Source: Prevotella sp. (GTDB lineage Bacteria; Bacteroidota; Bacteroidia; Bacteroidales; Bacteroidaceae). From it: DNA of 64,000 nucleotides. Position numbers and translations under genes: made by a program. Below are positions 55,701 through 63,617 of this stretch, piece after piece (within the stretch, counting starts at the first letter, position 1; each line of letters opens with the position of its first letter). Under the pieces are notes generated by a model, which was given only the letters and a program-made list of their open reading frames with translations, was not told the origin of the DNA and did no database searches. Where the stretch lies: NCBI GenBank assembly GCA_017619755.1, contig JAFZRU010000048.1:1-64000 (forward strand), written 5' to 3'.

Positions 55701-56019
55701 CCACCACCTCGTCGAGTGACTTGTCGTTGCTCTCAAGCACGATGTTGTAGGTGGCTTGGTTGCCCACTCTCACGGTTTTTGTCTGGTAGCCGATGTAGCT
55801 CACCGTCAACGTGGTGCTGTTGTTCACGCCGGTAAGCGTGAAATTACCGTCGATGTCGGTGATGACACCGTTGCTGCCGCCTGTGGAGACGGTGGCGCCG
55901 ATCAGCGGCTCGCCGGTCGCATCTTTCACTGTGCCAGTTATCGTCTTCTGACCAAAGGCCAAGACGCAAAACAGGCTCATGCACAGGGCCATGACGACCC
56001 TCTTGATTGGTAGATACAT
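52792..56019 (-). CDS. SusC/RagA-family TonB-linked outer-membrane transporter
   Basis: The 1075-residue protein has a signal peptide (about 1-24), a carboxypeptidase-like regulatory domain (TGTVKDATGEPLIGATV to TVSYIGYQTKTV), a TonB-box-like DEVVVVGYGT, the plug (GAVASVTGEKL, LKDAASTAIYGAAGANGVILITTKGG) and a 22-strand-type barrel ending RTYTFGLNVTF. It imports oligosaccharides with its SusD partner, energised by TonB. The nearest carbohydrate enzyme is the pectin methylesterase 223 bp upstream on the same strand, which suggests a pectic ligand. The 223-bp gap shows a weak TAATTTTG box (minus strand, 56155-56162) and no regulator gene. Confidence 0.92.
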   Translation of the reverse strand: MYLPIKRVVMALCMSLFCVLAFGQKTITGTVKDATGEPLIGATVSTGGSNGVITDIDGNFTLTGVNNSTTLTVSYIGYQTKTVRVGNQATYNIVLESNDKSLDEVVVVGYGTMRRRDLTGAVASVTGEKLAANPVSTVAEALQGQLPGVNVISQDGRPGGSTSIRVRGGGSITQSNEPLFVVDGVQVSSIDDIPADNIESIDVLKDAASTAIYGAAGANGVILITTKGGKEGKVTVKYNMYYQVKKNPENLDVMSAYDHVLHQWSYATALGSTYANNVAKFYGLGSAYGNHINDYKNQEAHNWMDDVMRTGDVWNHDVSINGGTEHTKIYGGVSYMHDKGILINSGFRRWSGNFKLTQDITKNLTWNLDARYTEMEFKGSQYGYATQAYTFNPIDNPLGTGDPADLGMGSASAEAQYNPVNVLNDYENIRSRNRIGVNNALTWKIIKGLTAKTELFLSRNWSQQKNWQGGKTNGQSYNLAKLQDGNGYNTRWDTTLSYDVQGLGEDHKLNVMVGNEVKSSKSSYEYIQGTGYPLEWDMARVFANIQSSNTEVAGDEVYSNIGEPAHNLSWFGRANYSLYDRYMLTFTFRADGSSKFAEGNRWGYFPAAAAAWRLSEEPFMEGTRNWLDNLKIRLSYGTSGNDGIDAALFKTTWGTGTTTINGKTVNTYKPGVCLGNPDLKWETTVSRNFGIDFGFARRVRGSIEFYWNTTKDVLMRVPCDPSTGFSYQYQNIGQTSNKGIELSLAYDIVKSKDFNLNFGGTLNFNHNNVDELMDGVIASAHTNWGSTMRIPNYDYFVTEGEPIGLIQGFKSVGYYTVDDFDVANGVWTLKSGVPDCEVGNYVGGSYYNIPTGQKAFPGMAKFEDTDKDGKITTDDATIVGRARAELTGGFNFNGNFKDFDFALNFTYQIGGDVYNANVMHSMMGNKDTALGQGRLAELGETWRMFDVDANGELVAVTEPAALKALNAHAKYALPYSEYGIVNSEFIEDASYLRLQTLTLGYTLPTSLTKTIGISRARLYFTAGNVFCLKGYSGLDPDVNVSPSADSSYSGFPTPNYDFRSYPKSRTYTFGLNVTF

Positions 56020-56242
56020 AAACGTTTGTTTTAGTTATAACTTATGATGTTAGGTTTTAATGGACTTTATATGATAAGGTGCAACTGTCATGCAACCATG
56101 CCTTTGTTTGCTCATCATTGATACGGTAGTCTTTTGTAGTTTGCTTTCAGGCTTCAAAATTACTCATTTTTCCTAATTCTCATTTCTCCAATGATGTAAA
56201 TTTGAAAATTTTAGGCTATTTTTTATAATTTTAACCACCCTC

Positions 56243-57211
56243 TTATGGCTTCCACGTGTTGTCGATGCTGAAGACGCGCTCCATCGTGATGCCTTGAGCC
56301 TCCTTCTTGGTGAGTTGTCGGCTCCAGGGAGCACGTTGCTCCTTGGCAGCACCTGGACCGCTGTTGTCGTATTCCTCGTAGCGGGCGGTTTTTTCGTTGG
56401 CTTCGTTTCCCCAGTTGTGCCAACCCTCGGGTCGGATGTGCGAGCCAAGTTCGCAGTGCATAAAGAGCGTATGGGCGTATGGGCGCCAGGGGCGACCCAG
56501 ATATACTTTGTCCACGCCCTCGTCGGCGATGAGGCGGCAGCGGTTGAACACATATCCGAAGGCGATGTCGGCTGGCGTGGAGGCAGCCGTGACATAGGAA
56601 TTGGCTTTGCTCTTGATGGTGCAACCTTCAAACCAGACAGTGGAGGGGCCGAAGATGAAGTCGGTGGTGCCTTCGATGTAGCAGTCGCGGAAAAGGATGC
56701 GTGTGCCGGCCTTCCCAGTGTAGATGGTGTCCTGGTGCCCTAAGAAACGGCAGCCGATGAACTGTAGGCGGTCGCCCTCGGTGTGAAGGGCCACGGCCTG
56801 CCCTAAGCGGGCGGAGTTGTTCTCTATGGTGATGTTTTTCAAGACGATGCCGTTGCCCTCTATCTTCATCGTGTAGGTACGGAAGGTGCCCATGGCGTGT
56901 TCCGTGCCTTCTAAGCGCACGTTGGCGTGGTCGTCAAAGGTGATGATGGTCTGCTCCACATCCTCACCCACGATTTCGATGTTGTCCAACCATGAGGGGA
57001 TGATGATTTTCTCCTTGTAAACGCCTTTTTTCACGAAAATCACCTTGTGGTAGTCCATAAAGGCCCGGCACACCTCCACTGCGTCGCCTACGTTGCGGAA
57101 TTCCCCTGTACCGTCGCGGGCAACAAACAGCGTGTCGGGGTTGTCATACTTGTTGGCGGAGAAGGCCGCCATGCTGCATAAAAGGGCGAGGGTGAGCAGG
57201 GTGGTGCGCAT
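56243..57211 (-). CDS. secreted pectin methylesterase (CE8)
   Basis: The 322-residue single-domain enzyme has a signal peptide (MRTTLLTLALLCSMAAFSA) and all CE8 motifs: QAVALHTEGD, the catalytic Asp in GHQDTIYTG, the second Asp in EGTTDFIFGPSTVWF, and the Arg in YLGRPWRPYA. It hydrolyses methyl esters of homogalacturonan in the periplasm or outside. Its start is 15 bp after the rsh stop, so it is at least read by transcripts coming from the rsh line. The SusC/SusD pair follows on the same strand. Confidence 0.9.
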   Translation of the reverse strand: MRTTLLTLALLCSMAAFSANKYDNPDTLFVARDGTGEFRNVGDAVEVCRAFMDYHKVIFVKKGVYKEKIIIPSWLDNIEIVGEDVEQTIITFDDHANVRLEGTEHAMGTFRTYTMKIEGNGIVLKNITIENNSARLGQAVALHTEGDRLQFIGCRFLGHQDTIYTGKAGTRILFRDCYIEGTTDFIFGPSTVWFEGCTIKSKANSYVTAASTPADIAFGYVFNRCRLIADEGVDKVYLGRPWRPYAHTLFMHCELGSHIRPEGWHNWGNEANEKTARYEEYDNSGPGAAKEQRAPWSRQLTKKEAQGITMERVFSIDNTWKP

Positions 57212-57226
57212 GGTGATGGGATGGGG

Positions 57227-59509
57227 TTATTTGATTTCCTTGATTTCTTCGAGGTCTTTGATGTTTTTCAAGGCTTCGATGATGACTTTGATATCCTTTC
57301 GGTCATAGACTTTCAGCTCAATCATGCCTTCGAAGACGCCGTCTTTTGTCGTGATGGTGATTTTCTGTATGTTCATGTTGAGTTGCTGGGAGAGAACGCC
57401 GGTCACCTCGTTGAGAAGACCGATGCGGTCTATACCGCCCAACTGGATGGTGGCGTCGAATTGTGTGCGCCGGTGGGTGTTCCATTTCACGTCGATGATG
57501 CGGTTGCCGAAACTCGACTTCAAACGGTTGGCTACGGAACATTCGCGCCGGTGAAGCTCGATGTGGTTCTTGTTGTCGATGTACCCCAAGGCGTCGTCGC
57601 CGGGGATAGGATGGCAGCAGGAGGCGAAAATCAGGCGGGACAAATTGTCGTCGTCCACGTAGAATGGCTTCTTCCGGTTGAAATCCTTGCCCACGACGAT
57701 GAGACGGGGAGTGGTCTCCTCTTCATCGGAAGGAGGAGTGTCTTCTTGGCGGCCTGTTGTTCCAAGGAAAGGCACGTATTTGAGCCAGCCTTTCTTGTCA
57801 GACTTGCGGCCCAGCAGTTCGTCGATGTCCTTGTCGCCTAAGATGATGGTCTTGTTGCCGATGGCGTGGAACAACTGGTCGGGCTTCTTGATGTCGTGGA
57901 TGCTGCAAAGGCGGTTGACGGTACTTGTGCTCATCTCCATGTCGTGCTGTTCAAGGAAGGCTTTCAGGGTGTCCTCGCCGTGTTTCTGAACCTCACGCAT
58001 CTGCTGTCGTAATAGGGCCTGGATTTTGCCCTTCGCCTTGGCCGTCGTGGCGAAATTCACCCAAGAAGGGTTGACGTGTTGGGCCTTGGAGGTGAGGATT
58101 TCCACTTGGTCGCCGCTCTGAAGGCGGTGGCTCAGCGGTACCAGCTTGTGGTTCACCTTCGCTCCGATGCAGTGGCTGCCCACGAAGGTGTGAATCTGGA
58201 ACGCGAAGTCGAGAGCCGTGCACCCGGAGGGCATCGTGCGAATTTCACCCTTGGGGGTGAAGACGAATATCTCAGAGGCAAAGAGGTTGAGTTTGATGGT
58301 GTCGAGGAAGTCCATCGCGTCGGGCTGTGGGTCGTCAAGGATCTCCTTGATGGTGTGGAGCCAGTCGTTGAGCTCCGTGTCTTCGCCCACTTCGCCCTCC
58401 TTGTATTTCCAGTGGGCGGCGAAGCCTTGCTCGGCGATCTCGTTCATCCGCTCCGAGCGGATTTGCACCTCTATCCACTGCCCGGTTTGCGACATCAGGG
58501 TGACATGCAGGGCCTGGTAGCCGTTGGCCTTCGGGTGGTTGGCCCAGTCGCGCACGCGGTCGGGATGGGATTTGTAGAGTTTGTTGATGGCCACGTAGAT
58601 TTTGAAACACTCGTCTATCTCCGTCTCGCGGCTCTCCGGGGTGAAGATGATGCGCACGGCGAGGATGTCGTATATCTCGTCAAAAGTCACGTGCTTGTTC
58701 TGCATCTTCGACCAGATGGAGTAGGGGGTCTTCACCCGTGCGCGGATCTCATAGCGCATGCCCATCTTGTCCAAGGCGGCGCGGATGGGGGCGGTGAATT
58801 GGGCGAAGAGGATGTTGCGTTTCTCCTCCGTGTTGGCCAGCTTCGTGCGGATGCTCTCATATTCCATCGGGTGCTCGTAGCTGAAGCTGAGGTTTTCCAA
58901 CTCGTTCTTGATTTTGTTCAAGCCCAGTCGGTTGGCCAAGGGGGCGTATATATATAAGGTCTCTCCTGCAATCTTGTACTGCTTGTTGGCCGGCTGGCTG
59001 CTCAGCGTGCGCATGTTGTGCAGACGGTCGCAAATCTTGATGAGAATCACGCGGATGTCATCGCTCATCGTCAAGAGCAATTTCTTGAAATTCTCCGCCT
59101 GGGCCGATGCTTGGTCACCGAAGATGCCGCCGGAAATCTTCGTCAACCCATCCACGATTTGGGCCACCTTGGAGCCGAAGATGGTCTCAATGTCCTCCAC
59201 GGTGTAGTCCGTGTCTTCCACCACGTCGTGAAGAAGGGCGGAGCAGATGCTCGTCGAACCTAAACCCATCTCGGCGGAGGCGATGAGAGCCACGGAGATG
59301 GGGTGCATGATGTAAGGCTCGCCGGAGAGGCGGCGGACACCCTTGTGAGCCTGCCGTGCGAAGTTGAACGCCTTGTTGATGATGTCCACTTTCTTGCGGT
59401 GAGGTGAAGAAAGATAGCTGGCGAGCAGCTGGTCGTATGCGGCATTCACCATCTCGTTGTCGGCGGCTTCGCGCTCGGCGTCTTTCAGGGATTGTAGATT
59501 CTCGTCCAT
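57227..59509 (-). CDS. bifunctional (p)ppGpp synthetase/hydrolase of the RelA/SpoT type
   Basis: The 760-residue protein has an N-terminal HD hydrolase domain with the metal motif LLHDVVEDTDYT, a synthetase domain (ARVKTPYSIWSKMQNKHV, IYDILAVRIIF), a TGS domain (FVFTPKGEIRTMPSGCTALDFAFQIH) and a C-terminal ACT domain (FDATIQLGGIDRIGLLNEVTGVL). It makes and degrades the stringent-response alarmone. Both catalytic domains look intact. It lies 82 bp after the lytic transglycosylase gene on the same strand. Confidence 0.93.
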   Translation of the reverse strand: MDENLQSLKDAEREAADNEMVNAAYDQLLASYLSSPHRKKVDIINKAFNFARQAHKGVRRLSGEPYIMHPISVALIASAEMGLGSTSICSALLHDVVEDTDYTVEDIETIFGSKVAQIVDGLTKISGGIFGDQASAQAENFKKLLLTMSDDIRVILIKICDRLHNMRTLSSQPANKQYKIAGETLYIYAPLANRLGLNKIKNELENLSFSYEHPMEYESIRTKLANTEEKRNILFAQFTAPIRAALDKMGMRYEIRARVKTPYSIWSKMQNKHVTFDEIYDILAVRIIFTPESRETEIDECFKIYVAINKLYKSHPDRVRDWANHPKANGYQALHVTLMSQTGQWIEVQIRSERMNEIAEQGFAAHWKYKEGEVGEDTELNDWLHTIKEILDDPQPDAMDFLDTIKLNLFASEIFVFTPKGEIRTMPSGCTALDFAFQIHTFVGSHCIGAKVNHKLVPLSHRLQSGDQVEILTSKAQHVNPSWVNFATTAKAKGKIQALLRQQMREVQKHGEDTLKAFLEQHDMEMSTSTVNRLCSIHDIKKPDQLFHAIGNKTIILGDKDIDELLGRKSDKKGWLKYVPFLGTTGRQEDTPPSDEEETTPRLIVVGKDFNRKKPFYVDDDNLSRLIFASCCHPIPGDDALGYIDNKNHIELHRRECSVANRLKSSFGNRIIDVKWNTHRRTQFDATIQLGGIDRIGLLNEVTGVLSQQLNMNIQKITITTKDGVFEGMIELKVYDRKDIKVIIEALKNIKDLEEIKEIK

Positions 59510-59591
59510 AGGATTTGCTTTCTAAAGGTGACAGCGCACCGGGATTTTCCCGGCGTATATGGGGAGAGAGTGGCCGTCAGAGGCTTATCTA

Positions 59592-60938
59592 TCAGCCTCG
59601 GCGGCTTTTTTTGCTGCGGCTATAGGAGTTGTTGCTGCGGCTGTATGAGTTGTTGCTACGGCTATAGGAATTGCCTCGACTGCTGCGACCATACCGGGAA
59701 GTGTTGGTGTTGGTGGTAGTGGAAGAGGTGGAGGTGGAAGTGGAGGCACTCTTGTAGTGGTTGTAGCGACCGGAGTTGCTGTATGAGCGATGGGAGTAGC
59801 TACGTGAGGAACTCCTTGAGGATGAATTGCTCTCGTCGCTCGCGGTGTAGGAGCGGCTGCTGTGGTGCTCCGCGTCGTAGGCAAGGATGGTGTCCTGCTG
59901 CTCCACAAAGCGGTTGATGGCGCTTAGTGGCATGCGGATGGTGGAGGGTTCCGTCAACCCGTTCACCAAGTCGCGACGGTACTGCGGGTTGAGTTCGCGC
60001 AAGAGGTTGAGGTCGATGTCGCAGAATTTCGTCAGTGTGGAGAACGACACGTTCTTGTTCACCACCACTGTGTCGGTGTGCTCGGGCAAGTCGGTCAGCA
60101 TCGGGCAGATGTTGTGTTGGCAATAGTAGGTCATCGCGTAGTTGGCGGCGATGAAAGCCGGCACGTAGCCTCGGGTCTCCGCAGGGAGGTAAGGGTAGAT
60201 GGTCCAGTAGTCGCGGCTGCCTCCACTGCGACGGATGGCCTTGTTCACATTCTCCGGGCCGCAGTTGTAGGCGGCGATGGCAAGCGTCCAGTCACCGAAG
60301 ATGTGGAAGAGGTCGCGAAGGAAGCGTGCGGCGGCGTAGGAGGCGCGGATGGGGTCTTTGCGGTCATCTACAAGGGAGTTGACACGAAGGCCATATTGCT
60401 TGCCGGTGGCGAGCATGAACTGCCACAGGCCGGTGGCACCCACGCGGGAGACGGCACGGGGATTGAGGGCCGACTCTATCACCGGGAGGTATTTCAACTC
60501 ATTGGGGACGCCGTATGACTCCAAGGCATCCTCGAAGATGGGGAGGTAGAAGTTGCTGGCACCCAGCATCACGCTCACCGACTTGCGCATGCGGTTCACA
60601 TAGCGGTCGATAAACTGCTGCACGATGGGGTTGTAGGTCATGGCGATGGTGCAGGGCATGCGGCTGAGGCGCTCGGCCACCTCCTCGTTGGTGTAATAGG
60701 GACTTTCGCTGGTTGCGTTGCAGTCCTCGTCGAGTGAGAGGTAGTTCAGGTTGTGGTAGCTGGCAAGCAGGCTGTCCAGCTCCATGTACATCGCCATGCC
60801 TGTTGGCACGTCGATGACTTGGCGGTTGTTGCCCTCGTCGGTGAACACGATTTCATAGTCTTCCATGTTTTGAGCCGTCGTTGTCAGCGACAGGCAGGCC
60901 AATAGGCCGGCGATGAGGGTCAGATACGTTTTTTTCAT
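59592..60938 (-). CDS. MltD-like lytic transglycosylase with LysM and a Ser/Arg-rich tail
   Basis: The 448-residue exported protein (signal peptide about 1-22) has an SLT domain (about 130-290) with the catalytic Glu in VIESALNPRAVSRVGATGLWQFM and AAYNCGPENV, then one LysM-like domain (about 300-350, FSTLTKFCDIDLNLLRELNP). The last 85 residues are low-complexity Ser, Arg, Tyr, Thr and Asn, ending in three SYSRSNN-type repeats. It should cleave peptidoglycan strands between N-acetylmuramic acid and N-acetylglucosamine. Most MltD-type proteins end in LysM repeats; here the tail replaces a second LysM. Confidence 0.9.
   Translation of the reverse strand: MKKTYLTLIAGLLACLSLTTTAQNMEDYEIVFTDEGNNRQVIDVPTGMAMYMELDSLLASYHNLNYLSLDEDCNATSESPYYTNEEVAERLSRMPCTIAMTYNPIVQQFIDRYVNRMRKSVSVMLGASNFYLPIFEDALESYGVPNELKYLPVIESALNPRAVSRVGATGLWQFMLATGKQYGLRVNSLVDDRKDPIRASYAAARFLRDLFHIFGDWTLAIAAYNCGPENVNKAIRRSGGSRDYWTIYPYLPAETRGYVPAFIAANYAMTYYCQHNICPMLTDLPEHTDTVVVNKNVSFSTLTKFCDIDLNLLRELNPQYRRDLVNGLTEPSTIRMPLSAINRFVEQQDTILAYDAEHHSSRSYTASDESNSSSRSSSRSYSHRSYSNSGRYNHYKSASTSTSTSSTTTNTNTSRYGRSSRGNSYSRSNNSYSRSNNSYSRSKKSRRG
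59613..59675 (-). repeat. three 21-bp tandem repeats in the transglycosylase tail
   Basis: Units at 59613-59633, 59634-59654 and 59655-59675 differ at only a few positions and code for seven residues each (Ser-Tyr-Ser-Arg-Ser-Asn-Asn type). Confidence 0.8.
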
Positions 60939-60971
60939 GCTTTTTTCTTTCCTTTTGGGGTGACAGGGGTG

Positions 60972-61772
60972 TTAGAAGTTCAAACTGCATTGCAGGCCAA
61001 CGCCACTCGAACGGAGGGGGTTGCGTTCGGCTTGCGTGGTGATGATGGTCGGAGACACCCGCATGGAGAGGTCCTTGCTGATGTCGAAGTCCGACAGGGA
61101 GGCATCGACATAGGCGTCGATGACAGAGAGGGCGTAAACGCCGATGAGGATGAAGAAGCTGAGGTCGCGGTAGCGGCGATAGTAGTCCTTTCGCTTCTTG
61201 AAGAGGTTCTTGTAGTGGTCCTCGTTGTAGCTGTTGATGGTGGTACCAAGGTGCATGAACTGGTTATAGCTCTGCGTGTTGGGGTCGTCGTCCATGATGT
61301 CGAGGTAGGCTTGGGAGTAGTCCCGGTACATCATGTTGTTCCATTGCATGGCGTATGCACAACCAACAAAGCCACCATAAACGATGGGCAGCTTCCAGTA
61401 TTTGCGGTTGTAGATCTGCCCGCCGCCGGGCAGCACGATGGCCAGCCACAATGCGCGCTTGGGGTCGGGGCGCCACGTGCTCCAGTCACGGCGCAGGCGC
61501 TTGACGGCGACACCGGTGAAAGAGTCCTCTACAAGGCTGTCCGCCTTCACCAAGAGGGCGTCCTCGTCGTCGAGGAGGATTTCGGTCAGCGTGTCGCCTG
61601 TGGCGGTGATGACAACGCCGTGAGGAAGCGTGGCCTCCGGGAGGTCCGACAACTCGGTTTTCAGGCTGTCGGTGGGCTGCTGGGCATGGCTGCCGACAAG
61701 TGGAGCCAGCAGCAGCATGGCGCACAAGGCCAGCCGGACGAGAGGTGGATGTGCCTTTGCCTGTGAAGTCAT
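60972..61772 (-). CDS. DUF5683 domain protein
   Basis: The 266-residue exported protein has an N-terminal signal (about 1-30), an acidic linker, and the DUF5683 domain (about 110-266) with RALWLAIVLPGGGQIYNRKYWKLPIVYGG, a membrane segment (FFILIGVYALSVIDAYVDA) and the terminal LQCSLNF. The family is common next to parAB in Bacteroidota and has no known function. Its ATG overlaps the parB stop by 4 bp, suggesting translational coupling. Confidence 0.85.
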   Translation of the reverse strand: MTSQAKAHPPLVRLALCAMLLLAPLVGSHAQQPTDSLKTELSDLPEATLPHGVVITATGDTLTEILLDDEDALLVKADSLVEDSFTGVAVKRLRRDWSTWRPDPKRALWLAIVLPGGGQIYNRKYWKLPIVYGGFVGCAYAMQWNNMMYRDYSQAYLDIMDDDPNTQSYNQFMHLGTTINSYNEDHYKNLFKKRKDYYRRYRDLSFFILIGVYALSVIDAYVDASLSDFDISKDLSMRVSPTIITTQAERNPLRSSGVGLQCSLNF

Positions 61773-62653
61773 TGCTTTTTCAGGTTGTCAAACAGGCTCA
61801 TGATGTGCTCCAGCTCCTCCTCGCTGTTGAAGGGGATGCTGATTTTCCCCTTGCCGTCGGGGGAGATGCTCAGCGACACCTTTGTCTGGAAGAATTGCGA
61901 CATCTGCTCGCGCAGAATGTTGAAATCCTCCGGGAGGCCGCCGCCTTTCTTCCCTCCAAGGGAGGCTTTCTCGCCGTTCTTGAGCTTCTTCACCAACTCC
62001 TCCACTTGGCGCACCGAGGCTCCCGTGCGCAGGATTTCCTCAAAGACCTGCAGCTGCTGGGTGGGGCTGTCGAGGGAGAGCAGTGCACGAGCATGGCCCA
62101 TGTCGATGGTGTGCTTCTGAAGAGCCATCTGCACCTGGGCGGGAAGCTTCAGCAGTCGCAGGTAGTTGGCTACTGCCACGCGGCTCTTCCCCACGCGCTC
62201 GGCCACCTTCTCCTGCGTCATTCCATCTTGCTCCAACAGGTGTGCGTAGGCCAGGGCGATTTCTATCGCATTGAGGTCCTCGCGCTGGATGTTCTCCACC
62301 AAGGCCATCTCCATCACACTCTCATCGTCTATCGTCCGGATGTATGCCGGGATGGTGGTCAGTCCGGCTTGCTGGGAGGCGCGCCAACGACGCTCGCCGG
62401 CCACGATCTGGTATCTCTCGCTGCCGGTCTGGCGAAGGGTGATGGGCTGGATGATGCCCAACTGCTGGATGCTCTCGGCCAACTCCTGAAGGGCGGTGGG
62501 GTCGATGGCACGACGGGGCTGGTTGGGGTTCGCCTCTATCTGCTCCAAGGGAATCTCGTTGATAGTCGAGCTGCCCTGAGGCCTCACCTCCTCCGTGGAG
62601 ATGAGTGCGTCGAGGCCGCGGCCCAGGGCGTTGTATTTCTTCTTTGCTGCCAT
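61769..62653 (-). CDS. parB: chromosome-partitioning protein ParB
   Basis: The 294-residue protein has the ParB/Spo0J CTPase motif region (IEANPNQPRRAIDPTALQELAESIQ, then IVAGERRWRASQQAG), a helix-turn-helix for parS binding (MTQEKVAERVGKSRVAVANYLRLLKLP), and a C-terminal dimerization helix. It binds parS near the origin and works with ParA in segregation. It starts 10 bp after parA. No obvious 16-bp parS palindrome was noticed nearby. Confidence 0.93.
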   Translation of the reverse strand: MAAKKKYNALGRGLDALISTEEVRPQGSSTINEIPLEQIEANPNQPRRAIDPTALQELAESIQQLGIIQPITLRQTGSERYQIVAGERRWRASQQAGLTTIPAYIRTIDDESVMEMALVENIQREDLNAIEIALAYAHLLEQDGMTQEKVAERVGKSRVAVANYLRLLKLPAQVQMALQKHTIDMGHARALLSLDSPTQQLQVFEEILRTGASVRQVEELVKKLKNGEKASLGGKKGGGLPEDFNILREQMSQFFQTKVSLSISPDGKGKISIPFNSEEELEHIMSLFDNLKKQ

Positions 62654-62663
62654 GATGTTTACA

Positions 62664-63440
62664 CTATGACTTCTTCACCTCGTTCTTGTTGATGATTTCC
62701 TTGGCCAAGGCCAAGTGGTTCTTGCTGCCGGTGCTCTCTGCGTCGTAGAGGATCACAGGGATGCCGTGGCTCGGGCTCTCGCTCAGCTTCACGTTGCGCT
62801 GGATGACCGTCTTGAACACCAGTTCCTGGAAATGGCGCTTCACCTCGTCATAAATCTGGTTGGCAAGTCTGAGGCGGCTGTCGTACATCGTCAGCAGGAA
62901 TCCCTCGATTTCCAAGCGGGGGTTCAGCTTGCTCTTGATGATTTTGATGGTGTTGAGCAGTTTTCCGATGCCCTCCAAGGCGAAATACTCGCATTGCACG
63001 GGGATGATGACCGAGTCGGCGGCGGTGAGGGCGTTCACCGTGATCAGACCCAAAGAGGGCGAGCAGTCGATGAGGATGTAGTCGTATTCTTCGCGAAGGG
63101 GGGCCACTAATCGGCTCACCACCTTCTCGCGGTTGGAGATGTTGAGCATCTCTATCTCTGCTCCCACCAGGTCGATGTGGCTGGGGATGATGTCGAGCCC
63201 CTCTATGTCGGTGGTGTAGATGGCCTCGCGGATGTCGCTCTCGCCAATGAGGCTCTCATAGAGCGAACTCTCCAGGTCGTGGATGTCCACGCCGAGACCG
63301 CTCGACGCGTTGGCCTGGGGGTCGGCGTCTATCACCAGCACGGTTTTTTCCAACGTGGCCAACGAGGCGGCAAGGTTGATGGTCGTCGTCGTCTTGCCCA
63401 CGCCGCCCTTTTGGTTGGCTAATGCTATGATTTTTCCCAT
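62664..63440 (-). CDS. parA: chromosome-partitioning ATPase ParA
   Basis: The 258-residue protein is a Soj-type ParA with the deviant Walker A motif KGGVGKTT (11-18), VLVIDADPQANAS and the Walker B-like DYILIDCSPSLG. It hydrolyses ATP on the nucleoid and moves ParB-bound origins. It is the first gene of the parA-parB-DUF5683-transglycosylase-rsh line, with its own -7 box about 100 bp upstream. Confidence 0.94.
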   Translation of the reverse strand: MGKIIALANQKGGVGKTTTTINLAASLATLEKTVLVIDADPQANASSGLGVDIHDLESSLYESLIGESDIREAIYTTDIEGLDIIPSHIDLVGAEIEMLNISNREKVVSRLVAPLREEYDYILIDCSPSLGLITVNALTAADSVIIPVQCEYFALEGIGKLLNTIKIIKSKLNPRLEIEGFLLTMYDSRLRLANQIYDEVKRHFQELVFKTVIQRNVKLSESPSHGIPVILYDAESTGSKNHLALAKEIINKNEVKKS

Positions 63441-63538
63441 GTAAGTTATTGTTACGGTGGTGCAAAGCCGTCACGGCGATATGCCGGAAAGTGATGCCTG
63501 AAGTGGCTCGGATGGCTTCGCAATGCCATTTTCGCCCA

Positions 63539-63546
63539 CAAAGGTA
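63539..63546 (-). promoter_or_regulatory. -7 box of the parA line
   Basis: TACCTTTG on the minus strand, 98 bp before the parA start; no TTTG at the usual spacing. Confidence 0.55.
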
Positions 63547-63587
63547 CATATTTTAGGCGAGAATCTCTTATTTTAAACCTTTTTTCG

Positions 63588-63595
63588 TACATTTG
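63588..63595 (+). promoter_or_regulatory. -7 box of surE
   Basis: TACATTTG followed by CACC, 22 bp before the surE ATG; no clear -33 TTTG. It is about 40 bp from the parA box, in divergent arrangement. Confidence 0.6.
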
Positions 63596-63617
63596 CACCC
63601 GAAACTAAAGATTATTT

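Noticed and set aside
62664-63617. parS site near parAB
   Set aside because: I looked for a 16-bp palindrome around CACGTG near the genes and saw none with good arms; a full motif scan was not possible.
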